Shown: positions 33,898 through 43,068, numbered from the stretch's first letter. The stretch is DNA of 60,424 bases from Solirubrobacterales bacterium (GCA_020438295.1 JAGQUV010000009.1:1-60424), one strand, 5' to 3'. Notes: generated from the letters alone by a model not told the origin. Numbers and translations are program-made.

Positions 33898-35580
33898 CTA
33901 CCGCCGGGAGCCCACCAGTTCGCGGGCGTGGGTGGTCGCCGCCTCGCTTTCCCCGTCGGCGCCCAGCATCCGCCGGATTTCGGCGATCCGGTCTTCCCCG
34001 GAAATCGCCGAGACGGTGGCGGTCGCCGGTTCGGCACCGGAATCCTTGTCTATCGCGAAATGGTGGTCGGCCCGCGAAGCGACCTGGGCCAGATGGGTGA
34101 TCGCGATCACCTGACCGGACCCGGCCACCTCGTGCAGCCGCTCACCGACCGCTGCCGCCGTGTTGCCCCCGATCCCGGCGTCGATCTCATCGAATACGAG
34201 GACGCGGTCCCGGTCGCCGGTTTCGCGCCCTGCCAGGGCCAACATCACCCGCGAGAGCTCTCCGCCCGAGGCCGTATCCCGAAGCGGCATCTTCTCCATC
34301 CCCGGGTTCGGGGTCAGCATGAATTCGACCGACTCCGCCCCACCTGGTCCCGGCCCGTCATCCCGCTCGACCAACTCGATGGTCAATGCGGCCCCGGGCA
34401 TGGCCAGGGCCTCGAGGTCCCCGGTGACGTCCGAGGCCAGTCCCTGCGCCGCCTCGCGGCGCCCGGCAGAAAGCTCGGCCGCGGCCTCTGCCCGCTCGGT
34501 CCCGAGCCGCTCGACCGCTTCGCGGAGCTCGCGTTCCCGGTCCTCACTGTGCTCGAGACTCTCAATCTCCGAGCGGCAGCGATCGGCGTGCGCCATGACC
34601 GCTTCGAAGGTCCCTCCATGCTTGCGCTGAAGCCGGTCGATCAGCTCGAGTCGCTGCTCGACCTCGGCCAGCCGGTCGGGGTCGGCCTCGATCCCGTCGC
34701 GGTAGCGGGCCAGATCGACGCCGGCATCCTCGAGCTCCAGCGAAAGGCTCTCGACCCGGTCGATCAAAGGATCCAGGGCCCGGTCGAACCCGGTCACCGA
34801 AGCCAGCGCCTGACTCGCCCTGGCCAGCTGCCCCCGCGCGCCTTCGCTCTCCCCGTCGCCGGCGATGCATGCGCCGGCCAGCGCGGCCGCCTCGCTCAGA
34901 CCCTCGGCGTGGCGCAGCCGCTCACGCTCGGCATCGAGGCCGTCCCGTTCGCCGGACTCGAGCCGGGCCGCGTCGATCTCGTCCAGTTCGAACCGGAGCA
35001 GATCGAGGTCACGCTCACGGGCCCGGTCGCGCTCCAGCAGGCTCTGCAGCTTTCGGCCGGCCGTCCGGTGCTGTTCGTACAGCTGTTGATACCGGTCCAG
35101 CCGGTCGCGCTGGGGATCGCCCCCGGCGCCGTCGACCATCGCCAACTGGGCCGAGCCGATGGTCAGCCTGCGGTGCTCGTGCTGGCCGTAGAAGGCGATC
35201 AGCCGCCCCCCGAGCCGGCCCAGGTCGGCCGCCGTGGCCGCCCTGCCCCCGAGGAAGGCCGAGGTCCGCCCACCGGATGAGACCCGGCGCCCCAGCACGA
35301 TCTCTTCGCTTCCGGCCGGCAGGCGGTCCAGCGCTTCGGCGAGCAGCGGGTCGTCCCGCCAGCCCACCGGCAGGTCGAACACGCCTTCGACCCAGGCCTC
35401 GGGCGCGCCCGGCCGTACTATGCCCCGCTTCGCCTTGCCACCCATAAGTAGGTCGAGCGAGTGGGCCAGCACGGTCTTGCCCGCGCCGGTCTCGCCGGTC
35501 AGCACGTTCAGGCCCTCCCCGAACAGCAGCTCGGCCCGCTCGATCAAGAGGAGGTTTTCGATCCTGAGCTCGCGCAGCAT
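33898..35580 (-). CDS. recN: DNA repair protein RecN
   Basis: RecN is an SMC-like ATPase acting early in double-strand break repair. The 560-residue protein has an N-terminal ATPase half with Walker A (LTGETGAGKTVLAHSLDLL), a Glu/Arg/Ala-rich coiled-coil middle, and a C-terminal half with the ABC signature (TASGGELSRVMLALA) and Walker B (VLVFDEIDAGIGGNTA). Length is normal. It lies between nadK and steA as in Mycobacterium. Confidence 0.96.
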   Translation of the reverse strand: MLRELRIENLLLIERAELLFGEGLNVLTGETGAGKTVLAHSLDLLMGGKAKRGIVRPGAPEAWVEGVFDLPVGWRDDPLLAEALDRLPAGSEEIVLGRRVSSGGRTSAFLGGRAATAADLGRLGGRLIAFYGQHEHRRLTIGSAQLAMVDGAGGDPQRDRLDRYQQLYEQHRTAGRKLQSLLERDRARERDLDLLRFELDEIDAARLESGERDGLDAERERLRHAEGLSEAAALAGACIAGDGESEGARGQLARASQALASVTGFDRALDPLIDRVESLSLELEDAGVDLARYRDGIEADPDRLAEVEQRLELIDRLQRKHGGTFEAVMAHADRCRSEIESLEHSEDRERELREAVERLGTERAEAAAELSAGRREAAQGLASDVTGDLEALAMPGAALTIELVERDDGPGPGGAESVEFMLTPNPGMEKMPLRDTASGGELSRVMLALAGRETGDRDRVLVFDEIDAGIGGNTAAAVGERLHEVAGSGQVIAITHLAQVASRADHHFAIDKDSGAEPATATVSAISGEDRIAEIRRMLGADGESEAATTHARELVGSRR

Positions 35581-35679
35581 GGGCCCTGTCTACCAGCAGC
35601 AGCGGACGAACCGGCGGCTCCGGCGGCCGCGTCGGTGATGCCCTCGCCGACCGTGCCGCGCGCCGCCCGGAGACTTCGC

Positions 35680-36483
35680 TCAGACGGCCAGGTGGCCGAA
35701 CTTCTCGCGGATCCGGTGGTAGAAGTTGGAGCCGGGGAGCTGGGCCAGGCGGGCCAGATCGTGGCGGAAGCTGACTTCGGCTTCGGCCCCGGGATCGAGC
35801 TCGCCGATCTGGATGCCGTCGGCGGCGACATCGACACTGTCGCGCCCTCGGTGGTTCACGACGTGGAGCACGTCGCCGGGCGCCACGACAAGCGCCCTGG
35901 CGGTCAGGGTGTGCGGCGCGATGTAGCTGACCACGTAGCCCTCCACGCCCCAGGCCAGGATCGGCCCGTTGTTGGCCAGGTTGTAGCCGGTAGAGCCGGT
36001 CGAAGTCGCCGCGACCAGCCCGTCACAGCGAACGTGGCCGACCTCCTCGCCGGCGATCCGGTAGCTCAGCTCGGCAACGCCGGCCCGGGGCCGGCGGGCG
36101 AAGCTGACGTCGTTTAGCGCGATCGCGTCCGCGGTGTCGGTCCTTGCCTCGAGGCCGGGAAGATCGATCACCTCGGTGTCACCGGCGAAGGCCCGGTCGA
36201 GGCCGAGCTCGATCTGGCCGCTTTCCACCCCGGCGAGAAAGCCGACCCGTCCGAAATTGATGCCGAACACCGGAGTGCCGGTCCCTGACATCGCCCTGAG
36301 CGCCCGCAACACGGTGCCGTCACCGCCGAGGACCACGCAGAGCTCGGGCTGACGCTCGTCCCGCTCCTCGCCGGTGACCAGGTCCCAGCCGTGGCGCCCG
36401 GCGGCCGCCCGGCAGACCTCGATCGCCCGCTCGATCCCTTCGGCGTGGCCGTGGCTGAAAAGGAGCGCTACCGGTTGGCTCAT
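35680..36483 (-). CDS. nadK: NAD kinase
   Basis: NadK phosphorylates NAD to NADP. The 267-residue protein carries the GGDGT motif (VVLGGDGTVLRALRAM), the NxGxxGFL motif (INFGRVGFLAG), and the GSTGYN motif (ATSTGSTGYNLANNGPIL). All catalytic and binding residues are in place. Its ATG overlaps the tlyA stop by four bases (ATGA), and 99 bases separate it from recN. Confidence 0.96.
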   Translation of the reverse strand: MSQPVALLFSHGHAEGIERAIEVCRAAAGRHGWDLVTGEERDERQPELCVVLGGDGTVLRALRAMSGTGTPVFGINFGRVGFLAGVESGQIELGLDRAFAGDTEVIDLPGLEARTDTADAIALNDVSFARRPRAGVAELSYRIAGEEVGHVRCDGLVAATSTGSTGYNLANNGPILAWGVEGYVVSYIAPHTLTARALVVAPGDVLHVVNHRGRDSVDVAADGIQIGELDPGAEAEVSFRHDLARLAQLPGSNFYHRIREKFGHLAV

Positions 36484-37271
36484 ATGGCCACACCTTCGCA
36501 GAGTGCGGCTCCGTCTTCCGCTCCCTCGCCGGCCCGGCCCAGCCAGAGGAAAGTTTCGAGGTTGCCTTTCGGGCCCGGCAGCCCGGTCGGAGCGACGCCG
36601 AGCAGATTCAACCCGAGCCCCCGGGCGAAGTCGGCCACCCCGGTCACCGCCTCGCGGCGATCGTCGGGATCGCGCACCACTCCGCCCCTCCCGACCCGCC
36701 TGCGGCCCAGCTCGAACTGGGGCTTGACCATCGCCAGCAGCTCGCCTGCCGGGGCCAGCGTGGCGACCACGGCGTCCAGCACCTTGGTCAGCGAGATGAA
36801 CGAGACGTCGATCACCGCCAGCTCCGGCCGGTACTCGAGGTCGGAACGCGCCAGGTTCCGCGCGTTCAGCCGTTCGATCACGGTCACGTCGGGGCTGGCC
36901 CGCAACCCGGCATCGATCTGACCATAGGCCACGTCGAGTGCGATCACGTGCCGGGCGCCCCGCTGCAGCAGGCAGTCGGTGAACCCGCCGGTCGACGCAC
37001 CGACGTCGAGGCAGAGCCGGTTGGCGACGCCTACGCCGAGCGAGTCGAGCGCATTCTCAAGCTTGATCCCGCCCCTCGACACGTATCGCCTGATTTCGGC
37101 GATCTCGAATTCCTGACCGGGGTCGACTTCCTGGCTGGGCCTGATCGCCACCCGCCCATCGGTTCCGAGCTTCACGTGGCCGGCCCGGATCGCCTGCGCG
37201 GCAGCGGTTCGCGACGGGAAAAGGCCGCGCTCGGCGAGGACCAGGTCCAATCGGGCTCGTTTTCGGGCCAT
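36480..37271 (-). CDS. tlyA: TlyA family rRNA 2'-O-methyltransferase
   Basis: TlyA methylates ribose residues in 16S and 23S rRNA, which also confers capreomycin sensitivity in mycobacteria. The 263-residue protein has an N-terminal S4 RNA-binding domain (RLDLVLAERGLFPSRTAAAQ) and an FtsJ-type methyltransferase domain (LCLDVGASTGGFTDCLLQRG, AVIDVSFISLTKVL, AMVKPQFELG). The ATG at 37271 is supported by TACCGT six bases upstream, a predicted leaderless start. It is the first gene of tlyA-nadK-recN-steA-steB. Confidence 0.95.
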   Translation of the reverse strand: MARKRARLDLVLAERGLFPSRTAAAQAIRAGHVKLGTDGRVAIRPSQEVDPGQEFEIAEIRRYVSRGGIKLENALDSLGVGVANRLCLDVGASTGGFTDCLLQRGARHVIALDVAYGQIDAGLRASPDVTVIERLNARNLARSDLEYRPELAVIDVSFISLTKVLDAVVATLAPAGELLAMVKPQFELGRRRVGRGGVVRDPDDRREAVTGVADFARGLGLNLLGVAPTGLPGPKGNLETFLWLGRAGEGAEDGAALCEGVAI

Positions 37272-37277
37272 CCGGGA

Positions 37278-37283
37278 ACGGTA
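37278..37283 (-). promoter_or_regulatory. Predicted -10 element of tlyA
   Basis: TACCGT on the minus strand lies six bases (TCCCGG) before the tlyA ATG, with no Shine-Dalgarno between. The spacing matches yebC, nusB and recQ in this window. Confidence 0.4.
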
Positions 37284-37359
37284 CCGCCGGAGAACGGTCC
37301 GGTGGCGATCCCGGCCTGGCTGGATCCATAGCGCCAGACCCGGGACCAACGACCCGAAA

Positions 37360-37375
37360 TGTGACCTCGCGCACA
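37360..37375. promoter_or_regulatory. CRP-type palindrome, nine of ten positions
   Basis: TGTGA-CCTCGC-GCACA matches the CRP/GlxR consensus TGTGA-N6-TCACA at nine of ten defined positions. It lies in the divergent spacer, 45 bases upstream of the membrane protein gene at 37420 and about 90 upstream of tlyA. Confidence 0.4.
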
Positions 37376-37419
37376 CACAAACGGGGTCGCGGGGAATAGC
37401 TTTTGGTCCGGTTCTCAGC

Positions 37420-37800
37420 ATGATCAATCGCACCGTCAAACTCGAGACTCACAACGCCGTGGTACTGGCCACCGCCCCGTTGCTGATGGTCGTGCCGTTC
37501 CTGCTCAGCTCCGACCCCGTGGTCGGGCTGGTTTCGTTCTTCATCGGCAGCCTGCTGATCGGAGTCGCCCTTTCCGAGGCGGCGCCGCTCGACACGCTCG
37601 CCGGCATCGACCGCGGCCGGCTACCGGTCGCCGCCCACGCCGGCATAGACCGCATGCTCGCAGCCGTGATCATCGGCCTCGGCATCGCGGCAGGCCTTGC
37701 CGGGGGCCACACCTTTGTCGCAATCTTCCTGGTCGGGTTCGGCGCCGCTCACATGGCACATACCGCGATAACGCGGTATAGCGCCCGCGGCGCATCATGA
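37420..37800 (+). CDS. Small membrane protein, function unknown
   Basis: The 126-residue product has four hydrophobic segments at about residues 13-29, 34-52, 80-97 and 100-115, and few charged residues. The central loop (EAAPLDTLAGIDRGRLPVAAHAGIDRML) repeats a GIDR motif and is likely cytoplasmic. No family was recognised. The ATG is the first of the open frame and no clear Shine-Dalgarno precedes it. A CRP-like site lies 45 bases upstream, and a good bidirectional hairpin follows the gene. Confidence 0.75.
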   Translation: MINRTVKLETHNAVVLATAPLLMVVPFLLSSDPVVGLVSFFIGSLLIGVALSEAAPLDTLAGIDRGRLPVAAHAGIDRMLAAVIIGLGIAAGLAGGHTFVAIFLVGFGAAHMAHTAITRYSARGAS

Positions 37801-37834
37801 GCCCACCTACCTCCCAGTGATCCACAACACATAA

Positions 37835-37850
37835 AGAGATAAAAATCTCT
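37835..37850. other. AT-rich hairpin upstream of the terminator
   Basis: AGAGAT-AAAA-ATCTCT is a perfect 6-base stem with a four-A loop, in an AT-rich patch unusual for this genome. It lies 35 bases after the membrane protein stop codon and just before a stronger hairpin. It may be part of a two-hairpin 3' end or a regulatory leader for recQ. Confidence 0.35.
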
Positions 37851-37868
37851 CTCCTCCCCAAGCAGTAC

Positions 37869-37899
37869 CGAAAACCTCGCTTACCCGGCGGGGTTTTCG
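37869..37899. terminator. Bidirectional intrinsic terminator
   Basis: CGAAAACCTCGC pairs with GCGGGGTTTTCG (one T-G wobble) around a 7-base loop. The A- and T-runs inside the stem give a terminator-like profile in both directions. It ends the rightward membrane protein transcript and insulates recQ. Confidence 0.7.
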
Positions 37900-37959
37900 C
37901 GTAGCTGGGGCCGGACGGCGGGTGGCCCGGGGCGAGGATTTGCCGTCGGGACCTGTCTC

Positions 37960-37965
37960 TAGTCT
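37960..37965 (+). promoter_or_regulatory. Predicted -10 element of recQ
   Basis: TAGTCT lies six bases (GAGCCG) before the GTG at 37972 and no Shine-Dalgarno is present, predicting a leaderless recQ mRNA. Confidence 0.45.
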
Positions 37966-37971
37966 GAGCCG

Positions 37972-40035
37972 GTGACGACTTTCTCCGAACAGGCCGATCT
38001 GCTGGTCGAGCGGCTCGAAGCCGAGTCGGTCGAACGGACGCGCGACCCGGCGATCGACCGGGATCTGGACGCCCTGCGATCGGCCTGGAGCGAACTGGAC
38101 GACGACCAGAGGGAAGGGGTCACCGGGCTGTCCGGACGGATCGCGGGCCTGGTGGCCGACCGGCCACCTGACCACCGCGGGTCGCCCGATCCCGAAACGC
38201 CGCGGTTCGGCGAGGAGGCCGAGGCGACCCTGGCGCTCCAGGGGCTCGAGGGGATCGAAACCGTCCCGGCCACGCCGCTGCGGTTCTTCGACGGACCGCC
38301 CGAACCCGAGGCGATCCTCGGCCACATGGGTCACGCCGCGTTCCGGCCGGGGCAGCGCGAGGCGATCGAGGCGACCTTCGCCGGGCGGGACAGTCTGATC
38401 GTGATGCCGACCGGCGGCGGCAAGAGCCTCTGTTACCAGGTTCCCGGCCTGGTCGGTCCCGGCCTGACCCTGGTGGTCAGCCCGCTGATCGCGCTGATGG
38501 CCGACCAGGTTCGCCGGCTGCGCAGTGACGGGCACCCGGCGGTGATGTTCGCCTCCGGACTGCCCGAAGAGGCGCTCCGCGCTTCGTTCGAGAGTGTGAG
38601 AGATGGTTCGGCCCGGATCGCCTACTGCTCGCCCGAGCGGTTCGCCTCTTCGTCGTTCCTCGACCTGCTGTCCTCGCGCGAGATCGACCTGCTGGCGATC
38701 GACGAAGCCCACTGCCTGTCGGAATGGGGACACGACTTCCGCCCCGACTACCTGCGGCTCCCCAAGGTCGCGGAGCGGCTCGGCCGACCCACGGTGATGG
38801 CCTGTACCGCCACCGCCACCGAGCAGGTGGCCGACGAGATCGCCCAACGGATGGGCATGGACGAACCGGCCCGGATCCACTCCGGGTTCGACCGCCCGAA
38901 CCTGAGCTTCGACACGGTCGCCCTGGAGGGCAAAGGCTCCAAAGCGCGCAAGCGGGCGCTGCTGGAACACGGGCTCTCCGATCCGGCCAACCGGCCGGCG
39001 ATCGTCTACTGCGGTACCCGCCGTGACACCGAGGAGCTGGCCGAAGAGCTGAGGGCATCCGGCCTCGGGGCGGTCGGCTACCACGCCGGCATGCCCCCGG
39101 ACGACCGGGCCTCGGCCCAGCACCGTTTCATGTCCGGCGATGCGGAGATCGTGGTCGCGACCAACGCTTTCGGCATGGGGATCGACAAGGCCGACGTGCG
39201 CTCGGTCTGGCACTGGGCGATCCCGTCGAGCGTCGAGGCCTACTACCAGGAGGCCGGGCGGGCCGGACGCGACGGCGAGCCGGCCCGGGCCGTGCTGCTG
39301 GCCATGCGCTCCGATCTCGGCCGGCTTGTCCGTTTCAACGAGCGCCGCAAGGTGGACCCGGCCGACGTGAGGGCGTACGTCGAATCGCTCGGAGAGAACC
39401 ACAACGGGCACCCCCGCCGGGTGGTGATCGAGGCCCCCCGGAACGACGAACAGCGCATCCGGCTCGCCGTGGCCGAGCGGGCCGGGGCAGTCCAGGTCGA
39501 CCCGGCTCCCGGCGGGCGGCTCGAAATCGAACTGGGCGACGGATTCGATTCCCGCGCCGTCGCCGCCGCCTGCCGGGTTGCCGAGGACCGGGGCTGGCGG
39601 GCGTACCGTGCGGTCGAGGCATTCAGCTTCTCCGACCGGTGCCGCCGTCGCCAGCTGCTCGATCATTTCGGAGACGGTTCGCCGACCGCGCCGTCAGGCC
39701 GCTGCTGCGACGTCTGCGACCCCGATGACTGGCTTCCCGACCCGGAGACGATCGCGGTCAAGAAGTCGCGGGCGAACCCGAAACGGAGCACGTCGAGCCC
39801 GCCGCCCGAGCTCGCCCCCGGAGATGCCGAGCTGTTCGAGATCCTGCGCCGGTGGCGGCTCGCCGCCGCGGGCGACCGGCCCGCCTACCACGTCGCCAGT
39901 AACCGGACGCTCACCGCGATCGCCACGGTCAAGCCGGCAGACCGGGATTCCCTGGGCGAGATCAGCGGCGTCGGCCCGGCCTTCCTGGACCGACACGGTG
40001 CCGAAGTGCTGCGCCTGGTCGCCGACCACACCTGA
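37972..40035 (+). CDS. recQ: RecQ-family ATP-dependent DNA helicase with rearranged C-terminal part
   Basis: RecQ unwinds DNA 3' to 5' in recombination and fork repair. The 687-residue protein has about 110 extra N-terminal residues, then the helicase core: Walker A MPTGGGKSLCYQVP, DEAH motif LLAIDEAHCLSEWGHDFRPDY and motif VI EAGRAGRDGEPAR. The zinc-binding cysteines (DRCRRRQLLDHFGD ... CCDVCDP) come after an inserted stretch of about 100 residues, and no winged-helix region separates them from the C-terminal HRDC domain (AELFEILRRWRLAAAGD). The order differs from E. coli RecQ, where zinc precedes the winged helix. Confidence 0.92.
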   Translation: MTTFSEQADLLVERLEAESVERTRDPAIDRDLDALRSAWSELDDDQREGVTGLSGRIAGLVADRPPDHRGSPDPETPRFGEEAEATLALQGLEGIETVPATPLRFFDGPPEPEAILGHMGHAAFRPGQREAIEATFAGRDSLIVMPTGGGKSLCYQVPGLVGPGLTLVVSPLIALMADQVRRLRSDGHPAVMFASGLPEEALRASFESVRDGSARIAYCSPERFASSSFLDLLSSREIDLLAIDEAHCLSEWGHDFRPDYLRLPKVAERLGRPTVMACTATATEQVADEIAQRMGMDEPARIHSGFDRPNLSFDTVALEGKGSKARKRALLEHGLSDPANRPAIVYCGTRRDTEELAEELRASGLGAVGYHAGMPPDDRASAQHRFMSGDAEIVVATNAFGMGIDKADVRSVWHWAIPSSVEAYYQEAGRAGRDGEPARAVLLAMRSDLGRLVRFNERRKVDPADVRAYVESLGENHNGHPRRVVIEAPRNDEQRIRLAVAERAGAVQVDPAPGGRLEIELGDGFDSRAVAAACRVAEDRGWRAYRAVEAFSFSDRCRRRQLLDHFGDGSPTAPSGRCCDVCDPDDWLPDPETIAVKKSRANPKRSTSSPPPELAPGDAELFEILRRWRLAAAGDRPAYHVASNRTLTAIATVKPADRDSLGEISGVGPAFLDRHGAEVLRLVADHT

Positions 40036-40119
40036 CCGACCACACCCGGCTGACCCGGCCACACCGGGTCGGGTCGAACCCGGCCCGGCCCGATCGCCCG
40101 GTCAACGGCCCGGGTCGGG

Positions 40120-42135
40120 TCAGCCCGACTTGACTTTGCCGCCGGTCGCGGCCAGCACCTGCTCGGCGACCGACTGCCCGGTGAAGCCGACCTCCTCGTG
40201 GAGCAGGTCCGGCTTGCCGTGGGTCACGTAGCGGTCCGGCAGGCCGATCCTGAGAACCCGGGCCCGCTCGCCCGGGTTGGAGAAGCTGTCCTCGAGATGC
40301 TCGATCACGGCCGAGCCGAACCCTCCCTGGAGCACCCCCTCCTCCACCGTCACCAGCAGATCGTGACCGAGCGCGAGCCGCTCGATCAGTTCGCTGTCGA
40401 GCGGTTTGGCAAACCGGGCGTCGGCCACGGTCGGCCTGAGCCCTTCTGCCTCGAGCAGGTCGGCCGCCTCGAGGGCGACGCCGACGCCCGAGCCGTATCC
40501 GAGCAGCGCGACCCGCTCTCCGTTCCTCAGTGTCTCGCCGGTTCCGACCGGCACCGCCTCGGCTTCGGCCGGCAGCTCGACTCCTTCGGCCACGCCGCGC
40601 GGATACCTGAGCGCGGCCGGACCGGGATGGCCGATCGCCGTGTGCAGCATGTGCACCAGCATCGCCTCGTCCCGGGGCGCCATCACGACCACGTTGGGCA
40701 GCGAGCGGAAATAGGCGATGTCGAACGCCCCGTGATGGGTCGGCCCGTCATCGCCGACCAGGCCGGCCCGGTCCATCGCAAAGGTGACGTCGAGTTCCTG
40801 CAGGCAGACGTCGTGCACGATCTGGTCGTAGGCCCGCTGGAGGAAGGTGGAGTAGATCGCGCAGACCGGCTTGCCGCCCTGCAGGGCGATCCCGCTGGCC
40901 ATCAGGACCGCGTTCTGCTCGGCGATGCCGACGTCGTAGTACTGCTCCGGCCGCTCGTCGGCCAGCCTCTGGAGCCCGGCGCCCCCGGCCATTGCCGCGG
41001 TGATCCCGATCACCGCCGGATCGGCCTCTGCTTCGCTGACGATCGCGTCGGAAAAGACCTGTGTGTACTGGGGCGGGGCCGCCTTCGGCTCAGGCTTTTC
41101 GAGGATCTCCGGCGCGATCGCGGCCGGCGCATCCGACTCCTGGACCGGCACCAGCTTCGGTTTGCCGGCCGGCTCACCGTTGACGATCGAGCCCGGCTTC
41201 GCCGCGTGCCACTCCTCCATCCCGGCCAGCCCACCCTCTTCGGCCGGGGCGAACCCCCGCCCCTTGACCGTGTGCACGTGCACCACGACCGGGCGGTCCG
41301 CCTCCAGCGCCTCGTGCAGGGCGCGCCGGATCGCGCCGACGTCATGGCCGTCGATGATTCCCATGTAGGCCAGGTCGAGTTCCTCGAACATCAGCCCGGG
41401 CGCCCAGTAGGCCTTGATCGCCGACTTCAGCTCCGGGCCGAGCCGCTCGATCCGCTTGCCGAGCCCTAGCGGCAGCTTGGTCAGCCTGTCCTCCACTCCC
41501 TCCCGGGCGTGGAACAGGCCCGGCTTGAGCCGGGTCCGCTGGAAGTAGCTGGAAAGCGCCCCGACGTTGGGAGAAATCGACATCCCGTTGTCATTCAGCA
41601 GGATCACCATCGGCGTTCCGAGGCCGCCCGCCGCGTGCATCGCCTCGTAGGCGACGCCTCCGGTCAGCGCACCGTCCCCGATTACCGCGACGACCCGGCC
41701 GTCTTCACCGATCCCGTTCCGCATGGCTTCCTTGAGGCCGACCCCATAGGAGATCGAGGTGGAGGCATGGCCGGCCCCCATGATGTCGTGCTCGGATTCC
41801 GGAATCGAGCAGAACGGGGCGAGCCCGTGGTACTTCCGGATCGTCCTCAGCTCGTCCCGCCGGCCGGTGAGGACCTTGTGCGGGTAGGCCTGATGGCCGA
41901 CGTCCCAGAGGATCTTGTCCCGCGGGGACTCGAGCATGCTGTGCAGCGCGACCGCGATCTCGCAGGTTCCCAGATTGGCGCCGAAGTGGCCGCCGATCTC
42001 GCCGATCACGTCGATTATGTAGGCCCGCACCTCTCCCGCCAGCTGCTGTAGCTGCTCGTCGTCAAGGCCTTCCAGGTCGGCCGGCGAATCGATCCCGGGC
42101 AGGATCGGAACCTTCTCTTCCGGTTGGTTGCTCAC
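40120..42135 (-). CDS. dxs: 1-deoxy-D-xylulose-5-phosphate synthase
   Basis: Dxs condenses pyruvate and glyceraldehyde 3-phosphate with thiamine diphosphate, the first step of the MEP isoprenoid pathway. The 671-residue protein has the ThDP-binding GDGALTGGVAYEAMHAAG ... NDNGMSISPNVG region, the conserved DVGHQAYPHKVLTGRRD and C-terminal transketolase domains (DIAYFRSLPNVVVMAPRDE). An insertion around residues 300-350 is Pro/Ala-rich. It starts with GTG overlapping the ispA stop by four bases (GTGA), so prenyl precursor and chain-elongation genes are coupled. Confidence 0.97.
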   Translation of the reverse strand: MSNQPEEKVPILPGIDSPADLEGLDDEQLQQLAGEVRAYIIDVIGEIGGHFGANLGTCEIAVALHSMLESPRDKILWDVGHQAYPHKVLTGRRDELRTIRKYHGLAPFCSIPESEHDIMGAGHASTSISYGVGLKEAMRNGIGEDGRVVAVIGDGALTGGVAYEAMHAAGGLGTPMVILLNDNGMSISPNVGALSSYFQRTRLKPGLFHAREGVEDRLTKLPLGLGKRIERLGPELKSAIKAYWAPGLMFEELDLAYMGIIDGHDVGAIRRALHEALEADRPVVVHVHTVKGRGFAPAEEGGLAGMEEWHAAKPGSIVNGEPAGKPKLVPVQESDAPAAIAPEILEKPEPKAAPPQYTQVFSDAIVSEAEADPAVIGITAAMAGGAGLQRLADERPEQYYDVGIAEQNAVLMASGIALQGGKPVCAIYSTFLQRAYDQIVHDVCLQELDVTFAMDRAGLVGDDGPTHHGAFDIAYFRSLPNVVVMAPRDEAMLVHMLHTAIGHPGPAALRYPRGVAEGVELPAEAEAVPVGTGETLRNGERVALLGYGSGVGVALEAADLLEAEGLRPTVADARFAKPLDSELIERLALGHDLLVTVEEGVLQGGFGSAVIEHLEDSFSNPGERARVLRIGLPDRYVTHGKPDLLHEEVGFTGQSVAEQVLAATGGKVKSG

Positions 42136-43043
42136 TGTTCTCTCCGGTAAATGTAGTCGGCGATCCGCCTCAGGTCTTCGCTTTCGCCGTCGATCCCCTC
42201 CAGGGCCGCCAGGGCCTGCCGGTGGGACTCGGCCGAGAGTTCCCGGGCCCGGTCCAGCCCGTAAAGGCTTACATAGGTGACTTTTCCGTGTCGTTCGTCG
42301 CTGCCCTGGGGCTTTCCCAGCTCCTCATCGCTCCCCGTGACATCGAGTATGTCGTCGACGATCTGAAACAGGATCCCGAGCTCGGTGGCAAACCGGCGGT
42401 ACGAATCCCGTCGCCCGTCCTGCACCCCGCCGAGCGCCAGCGCCGACTCGACGCTCACCTGGATCAGCCTCCCGGTCTTGAGCGAATGAAGGCGCCTCAG
42501 GCCGTCCGCATCCAGATCCTGCCCGGAGACGTCTACGTACTGACCCCCGACCATGCCTTCGACCCCGGTCGCGGCCGCCAGCAGGCGGACCGCTTCCAGG
42601 ACCCGGCCCGGATCGGCCGGGACCGAAGCCATGATCCGGACCGCTTCGGCGAACAGGCCGTCCCCGGCCAGGATGGCCACCGCCTCGCCGAACTCGATGT
42701 GGGCGGTCGGCTTGCCCCTGCGCAGGTCGTCGTCGTCCATCGCCGGCAGGTCGTCGTGGACCAGCGAATAGGTGTGCACCATCTCCAGTGCCGCGGCGAT
42801 ACCCAGATAGTCGCCGATCGGCTGGCCGAGCGAGCGGGCGGTGGCCAGGCAGAGCACGGGGCGGATCCGCTTGCCGCCGGCCAACAGCGAGTAGCGCATC
42901 GCCTTGCCCAATCCGGCCGTCCCGGGCTCGCCGGAGAAGTCGAGCGTCTCCAGGTGCCGGTCCACCGCCTCACGCAGGTCGTCCGGGTAACTCATCCCCG
43001 GGGCCTCCGGAGCGACCTCTGGACGCGGTCTGCCCGAAGCCAT
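42132..43043 (-). CDS. ispA: Polyprenyl synthetase (farnesyl/geranylgeranyl diphosphate synthase)
   Basis: The 303-residue protein has both aspartate-rich motifs: the first, LVHDDLPAMDDDDLRRGKPT, and the second, FQIVDDILDVTGSDEELGK. It elongates allylic diphosphates with isopentenyl diphosphate; chain length (C15 or C20) cannot be fixed from sequence alone, although the family resembles IspA. ATG at 43043 is used; the Met at 42995 (MSYPDDLREAV) is also possible and would remove a Pro/Arg-rich tail. It lies between the 57-residue protein gene and dxs. Confidence 0.93.
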   Translation of the reverse strand: MASGRPRPEVAPEAPGMSYPDDLREAVDRHLETLDFSGEPGTAGLGKAMRYSLLAGGKRIRPVLCLATARSLGQPIGDYLGIAAALEMVHTYSLVHDDLPAMDDDDLRRGKPTAHIEFGEAVAILAGDGLFAEAVRIMASVPADPGRVLEAVRLLAAATGVEGMVGGQYVDVSGQDLDADGLRRLHSLKTGRLIQVSVESALALGGVQDGRRDSYRRFATELGILFQIVDDILDVTGSDEELGKPQGSDERHGKVTYVSLYGLDRARELSAESHRQALAALEGIDGESEDLRRIADYIYRREQ

Positions 43044-43068
43044 GGCTCGGCCCCGGCACCGGCCCGGA

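Noticed and set aside
34094-34112. Palindrome TGATCGCGATCA as an operator
   Set aside because: It lies within recN coding sequence for a conserved ITH-type motif (GQVIAITHLAQ), so coding constraint explains it.
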